Below, piece by piece: positions 1-9,530 of a stretch of 64,000 bases of DNA. The stretch spans positions 297,051,398 through 297,115,397 of the forward strand of contig NC_133770.1 of the NCBI RefSeq assembly GCF_003597395.2, in the 5' to 3' direction. The DNA is from Chelonoidis abingdonii (lineage: Eukaryota; Chordata; Testudines; Testudinidae). A program made the position numbers and the translations under genes. The notes below the pieces were generated by a model that was given only the letters and a program-made list of their open reading frames with translations, ran no database searches and was not told the DNA's origin. Position 1 is the first letter of the stretch. Every line of letters starts with the position of its first letter.

Positions 1-102
1 GTAAACATCTTCCATATAAGAAACTGCTGGCTCCTAACGAAATGAGCAACGCTTGAAAAAAGAAGACAATGTAAACGGACCCAACATTGACAACTTATTA
101 GC

Positions 103-280
103 GAGACAAGGTGAGGGAGGTAATATCTTTTATTGGACTAACTTCAGCGGGTGAGAGAGACAAGCTTAAGTTCAAACACTTGCATCTCTCACCAACAAAA
201 TTGGCCCAGTAAAAGTAAAATTGCCTCTCCCACTTTGTCACACTAATATCTAGGGATCGATACAGCCACAACAGCACTGC
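103..280 (+). repeat. Palindromic interspersed repeat, possibly a Penelope-like terminal piece
   Basis: The two halves are inverted copies of each other. A left arm reading TTTTATTGGACTAACTT, followed by GTGAGAGAGACAAG, is answered by a right arm with CTCTCACCAACAAAATTGG and CCAGTAAAAG. The right end continues to a GGATCGATACAGCCACAAC tail, which resembles the ACGGCTAC tail of the PLE at 40478. A second partial copy lies at 6408-6500. I infer a decayed PLE-type pseudo-LTR, but the family is not certain. Confidence 0.5.
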
Positions 281-1239
281 GTTGACAGCTTACAGCTGTT
301 TAATAAGCCATCCATAGCAAATTCCATGTGGATACAAACGCTCCAGACAGCTTTTGAAGAAGTCATTGATAATGAAAAGCAGAAGTTAGCAGAGAGCTGT
401 GAGACTGGTTGAGGGTGGTCTGGTGGAGTGAACAATATGTTGCCTGGTTTTCCAGTGTGCCATCTACAGTATCTTTATACATCTATTAACCCTTGTGGGC
501 TGGCAGGTAGAGTTCAGTTTAACTTAAAAAAAGTTGGAACATGGGCTATATATCCATCCTTTCCAAAATGGCATCTCATCTGTCCCATTTGTGCCACTCT
601 TTAGAAATGTGAGCTTGCTAGAAATATAGGTGCCTACTAGATAGATAGACATATAGATGGGCCGATAGATGAATAGATAGTAACGGCTGCGTGAAACGAG
701 AAAGGGATGTGATCATAATTAGATGAGGTGTTTGGCTTCTATTGTTTTTTGAAAGGGCTTTATATTTACATTCTCTTCTTTTTATTGGTCTAAGCTTGGT
801 TTTTTATGGGCGGATACTTACTTTTGATCGGTTTATGGTCTTGCTTTCCTCCACTTTTTTATGTCTTTTGTTTGGTTGTGGAGGAATTTTTATTCATCTT
901 TGCTGATAATTGGCAAGATAAAAATTGTTTATGCTGCCTTATTGTACGGGCATAAAAGAAGCTGTTGGAGCTGGAGTTTTTTTAAACTCTTTTTACAGCA
1001 TGCATGATCGCTCCTGAATTTGTGATCTAGGTTTGTGATGCGTGGCTGCACTCCTGCAGTTATTGTGCTGTGTCCAATGAAACATGGACCTTTTGGTCAT
1101 TATTCACATTGATACAAAGTGGTCTAGGCATAATGGACAAAAGTCAGTTAGATTTTGCGGAGAGCCTTTGGAGTGACCTTGCCTGGAGACCTCAAAATAC
1201 CTAAACTTCCTAGCAGTGAATAAATGAGAGTGCTGAGAC
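281..1239. other. Unassigned sequence with a degenerate GATA tract
   Basis: I see no gene or recognised transposon here. A short imperfect GATA-rich tract lies at about 638-680. The rest is AT-rich, with several stops in every frame. Confidence 0.5.
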
Positions 1240-1440
1240 CACTGCCTGTCTTGTCTCATTGCTTCTCTTGTCCTCCCCTCCGTCTGCCTGTGTCCACTTG
1301 TTGTCTCTTGATTTATACTCGAATGGTAAGCTGCTTGGGGACCGTCTTTGTGTACTGGGTTTGAACAGCATCTGGAACAATGGAGGCCTGGCCTGGGACT
1401 TGGGTTCCTAGGTTCAACAGCAATATATAAAAATAACTAA
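1240..1440 (+). repeat. L2/MIR-like 3' tail retroposon
   Basis: The order of motifs is that of the ancient amniote L2/MIR-type 3' end: TTGTCTCATTG, then TGGTAAGCTGCTTGGGGACC, then GTTTGAACAGCATCTGGAACAATGG, ending in an A/T-rich tail with AATAAAC. A better preserved copy is at 11485-11700, and reverse copies are at 13505 and 31220. The name rests on this pattern only. Confidence 0.55.
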
Positions 1441-1544
1441 TTATAACAGAGAATAAACATAATACTGAGCTTTTATGCCGTGATTTTCACCAGCAGATTG
1501 CAAAGTGATTTACTCAGGAAAGTATCGTTGTCCTTATTTCCATA

Positions 1545-1681
1545 GATTCATTCATAGACTCATGGATTTTAAAGCCAGAAGCGTCATCTAACTTGACTTC
1601 CTGTGTATTACCAGCTACAAAACTTCACTCAGTTACCCTGGATTGAGCCCAATCATGTGTGTTTGGCTAAAGCATACCTTA
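1545..1681 (-). mobile_element. CR1 LINE 3'-end fragment
   Basis: The fragment starts with the TTCATAGACTCATGG motif that marks the reverse complement of the CR1 3' microsatellite tail, and continues with the usual 'AAAGCCAGAAG' segment. It is a very short, heavily 5'-truncated copy on the minus strand. A second CR1 begins immediately after it. Confidence 0.65.
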
Positions 1682-2900
1682 GACTCATAGAGTTAAGGTT
1701 AGGAGAGGCCGTCATGATCATCAAGTCTCTGGCACATCACAGGCCACAGAACCTCATCCTCCCACTCCTGGAATAGACCCCTAACCTCTGGCTGAGTTAC
1801 CAACAGCCAGGAGTGGCTCTAGGCATTTTGCCGCCCCAAGCACGGCAGGCAGGCTGCCTTCGGCAGCTTGCCTGCGGGAGGTCCCCGGTCCCACAGATTC
1901 GGCGGCAGCCTACAGGAGGTCCACTGAAGCCGCAGGACCAGCGGACCCTCCACAGGCATGCCGCTGAAGGCAGCCTGCCTGCCACCCTCGCAACAACCGA
2001 CAGAGTGCCCCCCTAGGCTTGCCACCCCAAGCACACACTTGGTGTGCTGGGGCCTGGAGCTTCCCCTGCCGACAGCCTCCACTTTTGATTTAAAGACTTC
2101 ACATTATAGAGAACCCATCATTTACACTGGTTTAAACCCGCAAGTGACTTGTGCCCCGTGCTGCAGAGGAATGAGGACCCCTTCCTCTTCCCGGGTCTCT
2201 GCCAATCTGACCTGGGAGAAAATTCCTTCCCTACCCCAAATGTGGTGATCAGTTAGACTCTGAGCTTGTGGGCACAACCAACTAGACAGACCTCTGGGAA
2301 AGAATTCTCTGTAGTAACTCAGAGCCCTCCCCATCTAGTGTCCCATCATCGGCCACTGGAGATATTTGCTGCTAGCAGTCAAAGATCAGCGACATGCCAT
2401 TATGGGCAGTCTCATCATACTGTCTCCTTCCTAAACTCGGCTCTCCTATCCAGCTCAGTTTTGAAGCCAGTTAGGTATTTTAGTCCCATTGCTGTCCCTG
2501 GAAGGCTGTTCCAGAATTTCACTCCTCTGATGGTTCAAAACCTTTGTCCAATTTCAAACCTAAACTTGTTGATGGCCAATTTATACCATTTGGTTTTCTG
2601 TCCACTTTGGTGCTTAACCTAAATAACTCCTCTCCCTCTCAGGTATTTATCCCTCTGGTGTACTTACAGAGAGCAGTCGTATCTCCCCGCAACCTCTGTT
2701 TGGTTAGGCTAAACAAGCTGAACTCTTTGAGTCTCCTCTCTTAAAATAGGTTTTCCGTTCCTCTGATCGTCCTCTTAGACCTTCTCTGCACCTGTTCCAG
2801 TCTGAATTCATCTTTCTTAAACACAGGAGACCAGAGCCGCTCACACTATTCCAGATGATGTCTCATCAGTGCCTTGCATAACTACTAACATTTCTTGTCT
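1682..2900 (-). mobile_element. CR1 LINE 3' fragment split by a hAT element
   Basis: On the minus strand this is a 5'-truncated chelonian CR1: its 3' tip is at 1682 (GACTCATAGAGTTAAGG) and its more 5' part runs to about 2900. The sequence is continuous before 1808 and after 2068 once the hAT insert is set aside. Typical pieces are 'GGCTGTTCCAGAATTTCACT' near 2502 and 'GACCTTCTCTGCACCTGTTC' near 2779. These are the reverse complement of the C-terminal coding end and 3' UTR. No long frame is open on the minus strand, so it is an old dead copy. Confidence 0.75.
1808..2068. mobile_element. Non-autonomous hAT element (261 bp) inside CR1
   Basis: The ends are imperfect terminal inverted repeats: CAGGAGTGGCTCTAGGC at the left, and the reverse complement of the right end reads CAGGGGAAGCTCCAGGC. 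An 8-bp target-site duplication, CCAACAGC (1800-1807) versus CCGACAGC (2069-2076), matches at 7 of 8 positions. CAGGG-like ends with 8-bp duplications are the hallmark of hAT transposons. No transposase is encoded. The interior is GC-rich and partly self-complementary. It interrupts a minus-strand CR1, so it is younger than that CR1. Confidence 0.85.
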
Positions 2901-2909
2901 TTATTTTCT

Positions 2910-3400
2910 TTTTCCAGAAAGGCATCCAATCTTGATTTGAAGACATCAAGAGATGGAGAATCCACCAATTTCAGTGGTTTATCACCTTCATTATGAAACC
3001 TTTAACAATGCCTTATTTCTAATTTGAGTGTGTCTGGTTTTAATTTCCAGCCACTGGTTCTTGCGATGTCTTTCTCTGCCAGGTTAAAGCACCCTTTAAA
3101 ACCCAGCATTTTCTCTCCTTGAGGATACTTTTATCCCACAATCAGGTCAACTCTCAATCATCTTTTTGGGAAGCAAAACAGACTGAGGTCCTTTTAAGTC
3201 TCTCTCTGTCACTCAGTTTCCCCAGTTCTCAAATTTATTCTTCTAGCTCTTTTCTGAACCCTTTCCAATTTTTCAATGTCCTTTTCAAAATGTGCACAGC
3301 AGACTTGAGTGCAGCATGCGGTATCAGCCTCACTAATGCCACAGACAGAGGTAAAATCAACTCCTCTTCCTACTCACTAGTGAAAGCTCTTACATAACAC
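2910..3400 (-). mobile_element. CR1-family LINE 3' fragment
   Basis: The 3' portion of another CR1-like LINE is read on the minus strand. It has the characteristic 'GATGGAGAATCCACCAA' (reverse complement) block near 2953, 'TTTTCTGAACCCTTTCCAA' near 3251 and 'ACAGAGGTAAAATCAACTCC' near 3344. It lacks the tip motif, so its 3' end was lost or was replaced by the neighbouring CR1 at 2900. All frames are broken. Confidence 0.65.
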
Positions 3401-4542
3401 ACATGGGAGCTGTGCATGATTTATAGCAGCTGGGTATTATTATTTCAGTCCATAGACAGGAGTAGCTGCTACAGAAGGGATGTGCCCCAGCCCTGCCATA
3501 GGCTTGTGGTATATTTTGCCCCTGCATCTGCATAAACTGCTTGATTTCCAGCATTTCCACCCATGGGAGTAAATTAGCAGAGAATTCAACGGGAAGACAG
3601 GATACATTAGGCTGGCCACCTAAATCACATGGTCCCATCATGAACCCCACTGAGGGACTCAGAGAGCAGCTGATGATTCTCACCTCTCTCTAATCAATCC
3701 TTGCTCACTAAACAGGGATATTTCTATTCTTCCCCATATGATTGAAACAGGGTCATGTCGCTGACTCACAAACATAGATGCCAAACGATTGGGAAATGAG
3801 CAAACACCTGTACCCTTCCAAAACCGTCCTATCCCTGGAAAGGGCAGCTATCGATCTGACATTTAGCGCTAATTGGCTCACTCAACTTGGTGCTGGGCTC
3901 ACCAGGCACAAACTGTTTCTTCTTGCCTGGACAACATTTCTGTTAAACTAGAAATGCTTGAACCTGTAAGGTCCTCTATTAAACGGTAGTGAATAGCAGG
4001 CTAGTGTGTATCTGTGCCACAGTGCCTGCTCCAGAGGCCACATACGATAAACAGCTAATGGGGATTCTTCTTTAGCTCAAGTGCTAGGCGTCTGTGCTTT
4101 CAGAGAAGAAAGATTGGAAATAACAGGAGTGATATGAGGACAAATATATTAAACATTGTGAGGTGCTCACATACTATAGTAATGGGGCATATAACTTAGA
4201 TGTGCTGTCACAGTGCATAGTTAGCCATCACTTTACTGAACACTAGCATAGCGCTCCATCAAGCGTAGGATACGCAAGCTGGTTAGTTGGCTACTCCTCT
4301 GCAGATAACAGGTGCTGCTTGAGTTTCTAGAATTTTGGAAGAAGAGACACACAAGTTGTGAAGCTATGCACGAGGCAGAGCCAGGAACTGATCTCTGATC
4401 TATGGAGTCCCAACCCACTTGTAACACCATCTTGTTACCGCCCTGTCTTCATAACTTGACTGACCTAGTGGAGAGGGCAGTGCTGCCTCCTAGTGGCAGA
4501 GAAGCAGGCAACATCCTCAGTGAGATTTGTTCTTAATGAGTT
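3401..4542. other. Unassigned sequence
   Basis: No recognised repeat, RNA gene or supported coding frame is visible. The short open frames (under 100 codons) lack features of known proteins. Confidence 0.45.
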
Positions 4543-5533
4543 GATTGAGAGGCAGGGCAATATATCATGAGGAGTGCCCCAATATTTTGTTCAGTATCTT
4601 CATCAGTGATCTGAAAGATGGCGTGGACTCCACCCTCAGCAAGTTTGCAGATGACACTAAACTGGGAGGAGTGGTAAATACGCTGGAGGGTAGGGAGAGG
4701 ATACAGAAAGACCTAGACAAATTAGAGGATTGGGCCAAAAGAAATCTGATGAGGTTCAACAAGGACAAGTGCAGAGTCCTGCACTTAGGACGGAATAATC
4801 CAATGAAGTGCTACAGACTAAGGACCGAATGGCTAGGCAGCAGTTCTGCAGAAAAGGACCTAGGGGTTACAGAGGATGAGAAGCTGGATATGAGTCAACA
4901 GTGTGCCCTTGCTGCCAAGAAGGCTAACGGCATTTTGGGCTGTATAAGTAGGGGCATTGCCAGCAGATCGAGGGACGTGATCATTCCCTCTATTCAACAT
5001 TAGTGAGGCCTCATCTGGAGTACTGTGTCCAGTTTTAGGCCCCACACTACAAGAAGGGTGTGGAAAAATTGAAAAGAGTCCAGCAGAGGAAACAAAAATG
5101 AGCAGGAGGTTGGAGCACATCACTTATGAGGAGAGGCTAAGGGAACTGGGATTATTTTGTTTGCAGAAGAGAAGATGAGGGGGGATTTGATAGCTGCTTT
5201 CAACTACCTGAAAGGGGGTTCCAAAGAAGATGGATCTAGACTGTTCTCAGTGGTACTGGATGACAGAACAAGGAGCAATGGTCTCAAGTTGCAGTGGGGA
5301 AGGTTTAGGTTGGATATTAGGAAACACTGTTTCACTAGGAGGGTGGTGAAGTACTGGAATGGGTTACCTAGGAAGGTGGTGGAATCTCCTTCCTTAGAGA
5401 TTTTTAAGGTCAGACTTGACAAAGCCCTGGCTGGGATGATTTAACTGGGGATTGGTCCGGCTTTGAGCAGGGGGTTGGACTAGATGACCTCCTGCAGTCC
5501 CTTCCAACCTTGATATTCTATGATTCTATGATA
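4543..5533 (+). pseudogene. CR1 LINE, 5'-truncated, with reverse transcriptase end
   Basis: This is a 991-bp 3' piece of a CR1 non-LTR retrotransposon on the plus strand. It begins inside the reverse transcriptase (RT) domain. The catalytic FADD box is at 4644-4655 (in [12 protein letters not shown]), and the frame stays open to a TAG at 5001-5003. Downstream pieces of the RT thumb and C-terminus follow in shifted frames: 'VRPHLEYC' near 5004, and 'RRVVKYWNGLPRKVVESPSL' near 5337. The 3' end has the typical GGTTGGACTAGATGACCTCC segment, then an ATTCTATG-type microsatellite at 5514-5533. Full CR1 elements are about 4-5 kb, so this is a dead-on-arrival copy with later frameshifts. Its YADD-type motif is intact, unlike that of the CR1 at 59352. 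Confidence 0.9.
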
Positions 5534-6407
5534 TAGAAAGGGGCAGAAATGGTCTCCATGTTTCTTTAACCCAACCTTTCTGTCTACACAATACATCTGA
5601 GCACTAGCTTCCCTGCTCCCGTCTCCCCATTCCCAACAGCATGATATGACTGTAAAGCTATTTGATCTCCAGAGACAGCTCATAAGCTCTCGCTTGTGCA
5701 TAAAAAGTTTTTTTGATGGGATTTGGCATTATCTTGACCCTTCAGGCAAAGGTCTTTTTGAAACAACCACTGTATCTGAAAGACTGGCTTCAGCACCTGT
5801 GTGTTAGCAGCACCTGTGTGGTAGGAGCAAACTGTTCCCCCTTAATACGTGAGCAATGGGATGAAAGGCACTCTGTCATTACCATTATAATTTATCATGC
5901 CAACCAAACTGGGACTGACGTGTGGAGCGGATGATTTGATCTGCCTTTGGATTCATTTCTTCTCATTTCCATTTTTTTTCTGTAGGGTTGGAGAACAGAA
6001 GGAAGTGGCTTTTCATTGAATGGCTACGTAGGTGCGCTGCTAACACCTATTCTGGGGGCAGTGGAAACTAGTCTAAAAAGCAGTCACATTTTGCATCCTT
6101 GTATCATTGAAAATATCAAAGCACTTTAATGTTGATTATAGATCTGAGTGGTAATCAGAACTGCGGGAACTTTTTACATTTCTGAATTATTTTTCGTTCC
6201 AACTCAGAATGAAAAGGTGATATATGAAATTTTCTTTGAAATGGATACAATTTCTTTTTTAAAAAAGAATCCCCCTGCAAGCTACAAAGGTGAAACGTGG
6301 AGTTGTAATAAGACCCAAAAGAGCAGAACACTTCTGTTCAAAGGCCTGTCCTGAATCAGGCAGGAATGCCTATATGCAGTGTTACTGTGGTTGCGTTGTT
6401 CCCAGGA
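5534..6407. other. Unassigned sequence
   Basis: I recognise nothing here beyond short open frames with no family resemblance. Confidence 0.45.
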
Positions 6408-6500
6408 TCACAGAGAAAGTTCGTCTCTCTCACCAACAGAAGCTGGTCCAATAAAAGATGTTACCTCAACCACCTGGTCTCTCTAATAGCACAGTTAACA
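6408..6500 (+). repeat. Partial copy of the palindromic repeat seen at 103-280
   Basis: Only the right arm is present: CTCTCACCAACAGAAGCTGG, CCAATAAAAGATGTTACCTC and then GGTCTCTCTAATAGCACAG. It matches the right arm and tail start at about 200-252. Confidence 0.6.
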
Positions 6501-7135
6501 GAGAGATTGGCATGAATGCCGAAGGGATATCTCACAAGGTAACACCATCGTTGTCCCACAGAGCCCGCACTCAACTTAAACCAGGCCCTTCACTGTTCAT
6601 TGTTTATCAGTAGAGGCTCTGTTCTGTTTAGGTTGATATTTTTGACCTTTTACACATTTTAACAGTTTTCTCTCTCTCATTGTTCATCTCTCTGGCTCTG
6701 CATTTACATTCCGCTATGCCCAAGCACCCTTCACGTATTCTCGTGAGCATTTCAGCTTGTAAAATCTTAGGCAAGACCATTCTGTCTCCTCTAACAACAT
6801 GTCATCAAGAACTAACAGTTCTACTTTGAACTGGAAATATGAACTTGGTATGTAATATCCTGGCCACCCTGTGGCAATAGAATTAATTACCCTTTGTAAA
6901 ATATCAGAGTTAGCAAATTCATTCCACCTCGTTTCTGAGACTGGATAATTCTGTTGTATCAGGTTGACATGCACATCTCTGTTTCTACTACAGTTTTATC
7001 AAATGCTCTGGACAATGTGTCCCTTGCATCCTCTTCCACGAGCGCTTTTTGTATCAGCCCAAGGGTGTTGTCAGGTAGGTGCATGTGAGCTCTCTCCATG
7101 TGCTGTCCCAGCCCTGTGCAGATAGTTGCTTCAGC
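6501..7135. other. Unassigned sequence
   Basis: No supported feature. The small minus-strand open frames at 6714-7150 have no recognisable domain. Confidence 0.4.
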
Positions 7136-7640
7136 AGACCTTGATAGCACTACCCAGAAAGAACCAGAGTCAGTTCAGTGACAAAGGCACTCGGCCAGAT
7201 TTATTGCCCTCAAGACACCATCCTGGTGTCCTGGCTCCAGGGTTACAGGCACACTAACGCACGGGGGCCCTTTGGCAAGGCATGTCTCAGTCAGCACCGG
7301 GAGTCTTTGCACCAAAGGTTCAGGTGAAGTACCCAGACAATTATAGACTGAGACAACCAGACAAACAACTTACCTACCACCTTATGTGTTTCATGACCTC
7401 TGCTTGTTACCTCCCCTTGTATCATGCTCCAGTTGTTTCAGGCAAAACACTCTCTTATCTGGTGTTATGTCAGGATATCACATAGCTTATCTTTTGAAGT
7501 GTGTTTTCACACCTACCCAGTATCTGTTGCTTCTTAGGAGTGCCTGTGTTTTACCATCACTAGCAATACTTTTGCTGAGGTCATACATTGGAGAATGAAC
7601 TTGTAAACATCTTTTTTAATCCACGGCCTAACTTTGATTC
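7136..7640 (-). mobile_element. LTR-like interspersed repeat, boundaries unclear
   Basis: The stretch reads like a turtle LTR in reverse. On the minus strand an AATAAA signal lies at about 7199-7204 (plus-strand TTTATT), near what would be the 3' end at about 7138 (TGATAGCACTACCC in plus sense). I could not find a convincing target-site duplication. It could instead be the degraded 3' portion of the neighbouring Gypsy element, which is on the same strand. Confidence 0.35.
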
Positions 7641-7876
7641 ACAGCCTCTAGTTCAAGCCTCAGGTCTTGCGCCTAGCCCAGTACTCCAGGTTCCCTCTAG
7701 CTCTCTTACAAAGGGCTTGGCATGTTTTTAAACCCAATACAGGGTCTTTCTTCCCTTTAACTATCGCAGAGTGTAACAATTCTATTTGATTTTTTGCTTC
7801 CACTTCTAGTACACATGGATCTCTAGTAGGAATGAGTTCCCCATTATAAGCTTTCACTTTAACCTATTTGCTCACC

Positions 7877-7999
7877 TAGGGTGACCAGATGTCCCGATTT
7901 TATAGGGATAGTCCCGATTTTTGGGTCTTTTTCTTATATAGGCTCCTACTATCCCCCACCCCCGTCCCAATTTTTCACACTTGCTGTCTGGTCACCCTA
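7877..7999. mobile_element. Short MITE (123 bp) with 13-bp perfect terminal inverted repeats
   Basis: It starts TAGGGTGACCAGA and ends TCTGGTCACCCTA, a perfect 13-bp inverted repeat. It is flanked by the 7-bp direct repeat GCTCACC (7870-7876 and 8000-8006). It encodes nothing. The interior GTCCCGATTTTTGGG / CCGTCCCAATTTTTC pieces are also semi-palindromic. It was inserted in the Gypsy protease region, between the LDTDAQ motif and the linker. The superfamily is unclear: the 7-bp duplication is close to hAT-like 8 bp. Confidence 0.85.
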
Positions 8000-8954
8000 G
8001 CTCACCATGTGCTCTGTTTTCTTCTTCAATCTTTTAACACTAATATCTGAAACAACACTTTCCTGAGCATCAGTGTCCAGTGTGTAGGTTATAAGAGTTC
8101 CATTAGTCTCCAAAGAAAGTGTCCGTTTATCTGTTTCTTCCTCTTCAGATACAGCTCCTAGATGGAACTTCTTTCTGTGTTGGATTATTGCATCCGCATG
8201 CCTTTGCTTCCTCTTCTGCAGTTGCAGATCCCCGTTGCAGACTTTGGCACAACGACTGTATTTCTTGCAACTATTGCAGCGCTTACCAAAAGCTGTGCAT
8301 TTTTGAGGTCAGTATTTGTGGCCACTTCCTGTGCAATCTTTGAAGCTGTCCCTTGAAAATGCTTGTGCTTTGCTTTGTTCACATTTATCTGTTTTTCATT
8401 CTGTACTGACGTACCTTGCCAGTGTTTTTTCTCTTATGTCACTCTATCCAGAACTACAGTGTCCTGTTTCCTTTCCATTGTTTTTATTCTGCTCAGAGGG
8501 ATTTCTGCTGCTTTCCACAGTCATAGTGCTTTATCCACAGTGAGAGTCATATCTTCCGGTAGTCTTTTTTGCAAGTTTGGCTCTCTGATTCCAATTACAG
8601 TTTGATCCCATGTAACTGAATCTGTTCACTGACCATAGTTGAAGGTTTGACTTATTAGTTTCAGTTCAGTTAGAAATTCTTCAAAGAACTCTCTTTCCTT
8701 TTGTCTTCTAAGATGAAACTTATACCCTTCAAATGTTTCACTCTTTCTAGGTGTGCAAAACTCTTCAAATTTCTGCAAAATTGTGTCATAACTTGCTCTC
8801 TCTGTCTGACTTAGTTGCATGCTATTGAAGACCTCCACTGCCTCAAATCTTAGAGTGCTTAAGAAGATTGCAATTTTCTGCTGGTCTTCTTTCTCGCCAT
8901 AGCCAGCTGCTTGCATCCATTTGAATCTCTCCCAGGAGTCTGATGCGTTACCAC

Positions 8955-9119
8955 CACGGCTGCCCAGAGGAGGGGCAAGTGGGGCAATTTGCCCCAGGCC
9001 CTGGGCCCTGCAGGGGCCCCCATGAGAATATAGTATTCTATAGTATTGCAACTTTTTTTTATGGAAGAGGCCCCCAAAATTGCTTTGTCCCAGGCCTCCT
9101 GAAGCCTCTGGTGGCCGTG
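8955..9119. mobile_element. Short hAT-like element in Gypsy gag
   Basis: Left end CACGGCTGCCCAGAGG and reverse-complemented right end CACGGCCACCAGAGG form an imperfect terminal inverted repeat. The flanks GTTACCAC (8947-8954) and GTTACCCG (9120-9127) match at 6 of 8 positions. Removing the insert brings the first gag codons (from 9160) next to the conserved gag block ending near 8945. The centre contains a TAGTATTCTATAGTATT palindrome at about 9029-9047. Confidence 0.7.
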
Positions 9120-9176
9120 GTTACCCGAGAGTTTCCTTGGAGGCTTTTAAGTTGCTCCATCTCCAAGATGACTCCT

Positions 9177-9468
9177 CAGGAGTGGCGCCAGGGGTTTTTG
9201 CTCCCTAGGCGGGGGTCCTTCTGCGCTCCTGGTCGTTGGCGGCAATTCTGCGGCAGAGGGGGTCCTTCCGCGCTCCTGGTCTTCGGGGCACTTCGGCGGC
9301 GGGTCCCTTAGTGAGTGAAGGACCCTCCGCAGAATTGCCGCCGATGACCCAGAGCGCGGAAGGACCCCCTGCCGCCGAATTGCCGCCGAGGGCCGCAAAA
9401 TGCCACCCTCCCAAATCCTGGCACCCTAAGCGACAGCCTAGGTCGCCAAAATGGAAGCACTGGCCCTG
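9177..9468. mobile_element. Non-autonomous hAT element (292 bp) with perfect 8-bp TSD
   Basis: The ends CAGGAGTGGCGC and, reverse-complemented from the right, CAGGGCCAGTGC are hAT-like. The target-site duplication TGACTCCT is exact (9169-9176 and 9469-9476). The interior is very GC-rich and largely self-complementary, with GGCGGCAATTCTGCGG answered by CCGCAGAATTGCCGCC. It sits in the leader just upstream of the Gypsy gag start. No transposase frame is present. Confidence 0.88.
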
Positions 9469-9530
9469 TGACTCCTTTCCCATAGCCCTCTTTTCTCTGT
9501 CCTGTCTTCAACCTCACTCTGGTACCCATA

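Larger units (their letters stand above)
7660..9160 (-). pseudogene. Gypsy gag-protease coding remnant
   Basis: The best-preserved part (8626 to about 8945, minus strand) encodes a retrotransposon capsid-like region with a WERFKWM start, and the pattern 'FEEFCTPRKSETFEGYKF' typical of Ty3/Gypsy gag. Further on lies a CCHC-like knuckle, CNSC...CAKVC near 8220-8270, in which the usual histidine is arginine. A retropepsin-like LDTDAQ motif (canonical DTGA, here G to D) lies near 8060-8080. 'KAYNGELIPT' and 'VLGLKTCQALC', typical of the protease-RT linker, lie at 7720-7855. There are in-frame stops (for example before the knuckle). Two insertions break the frame. The zinc and protease residues suggest the element is dead. 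Confidence 0.75.

Noticed and set aside
9513..9528. tRNA primer-binding site next to the Gypsy LTR
   Set aside because: The match to a tRNA-Met 3' end is short and offset by two bases from the LTR end; mentioned as tentative only, not listed as a feature.
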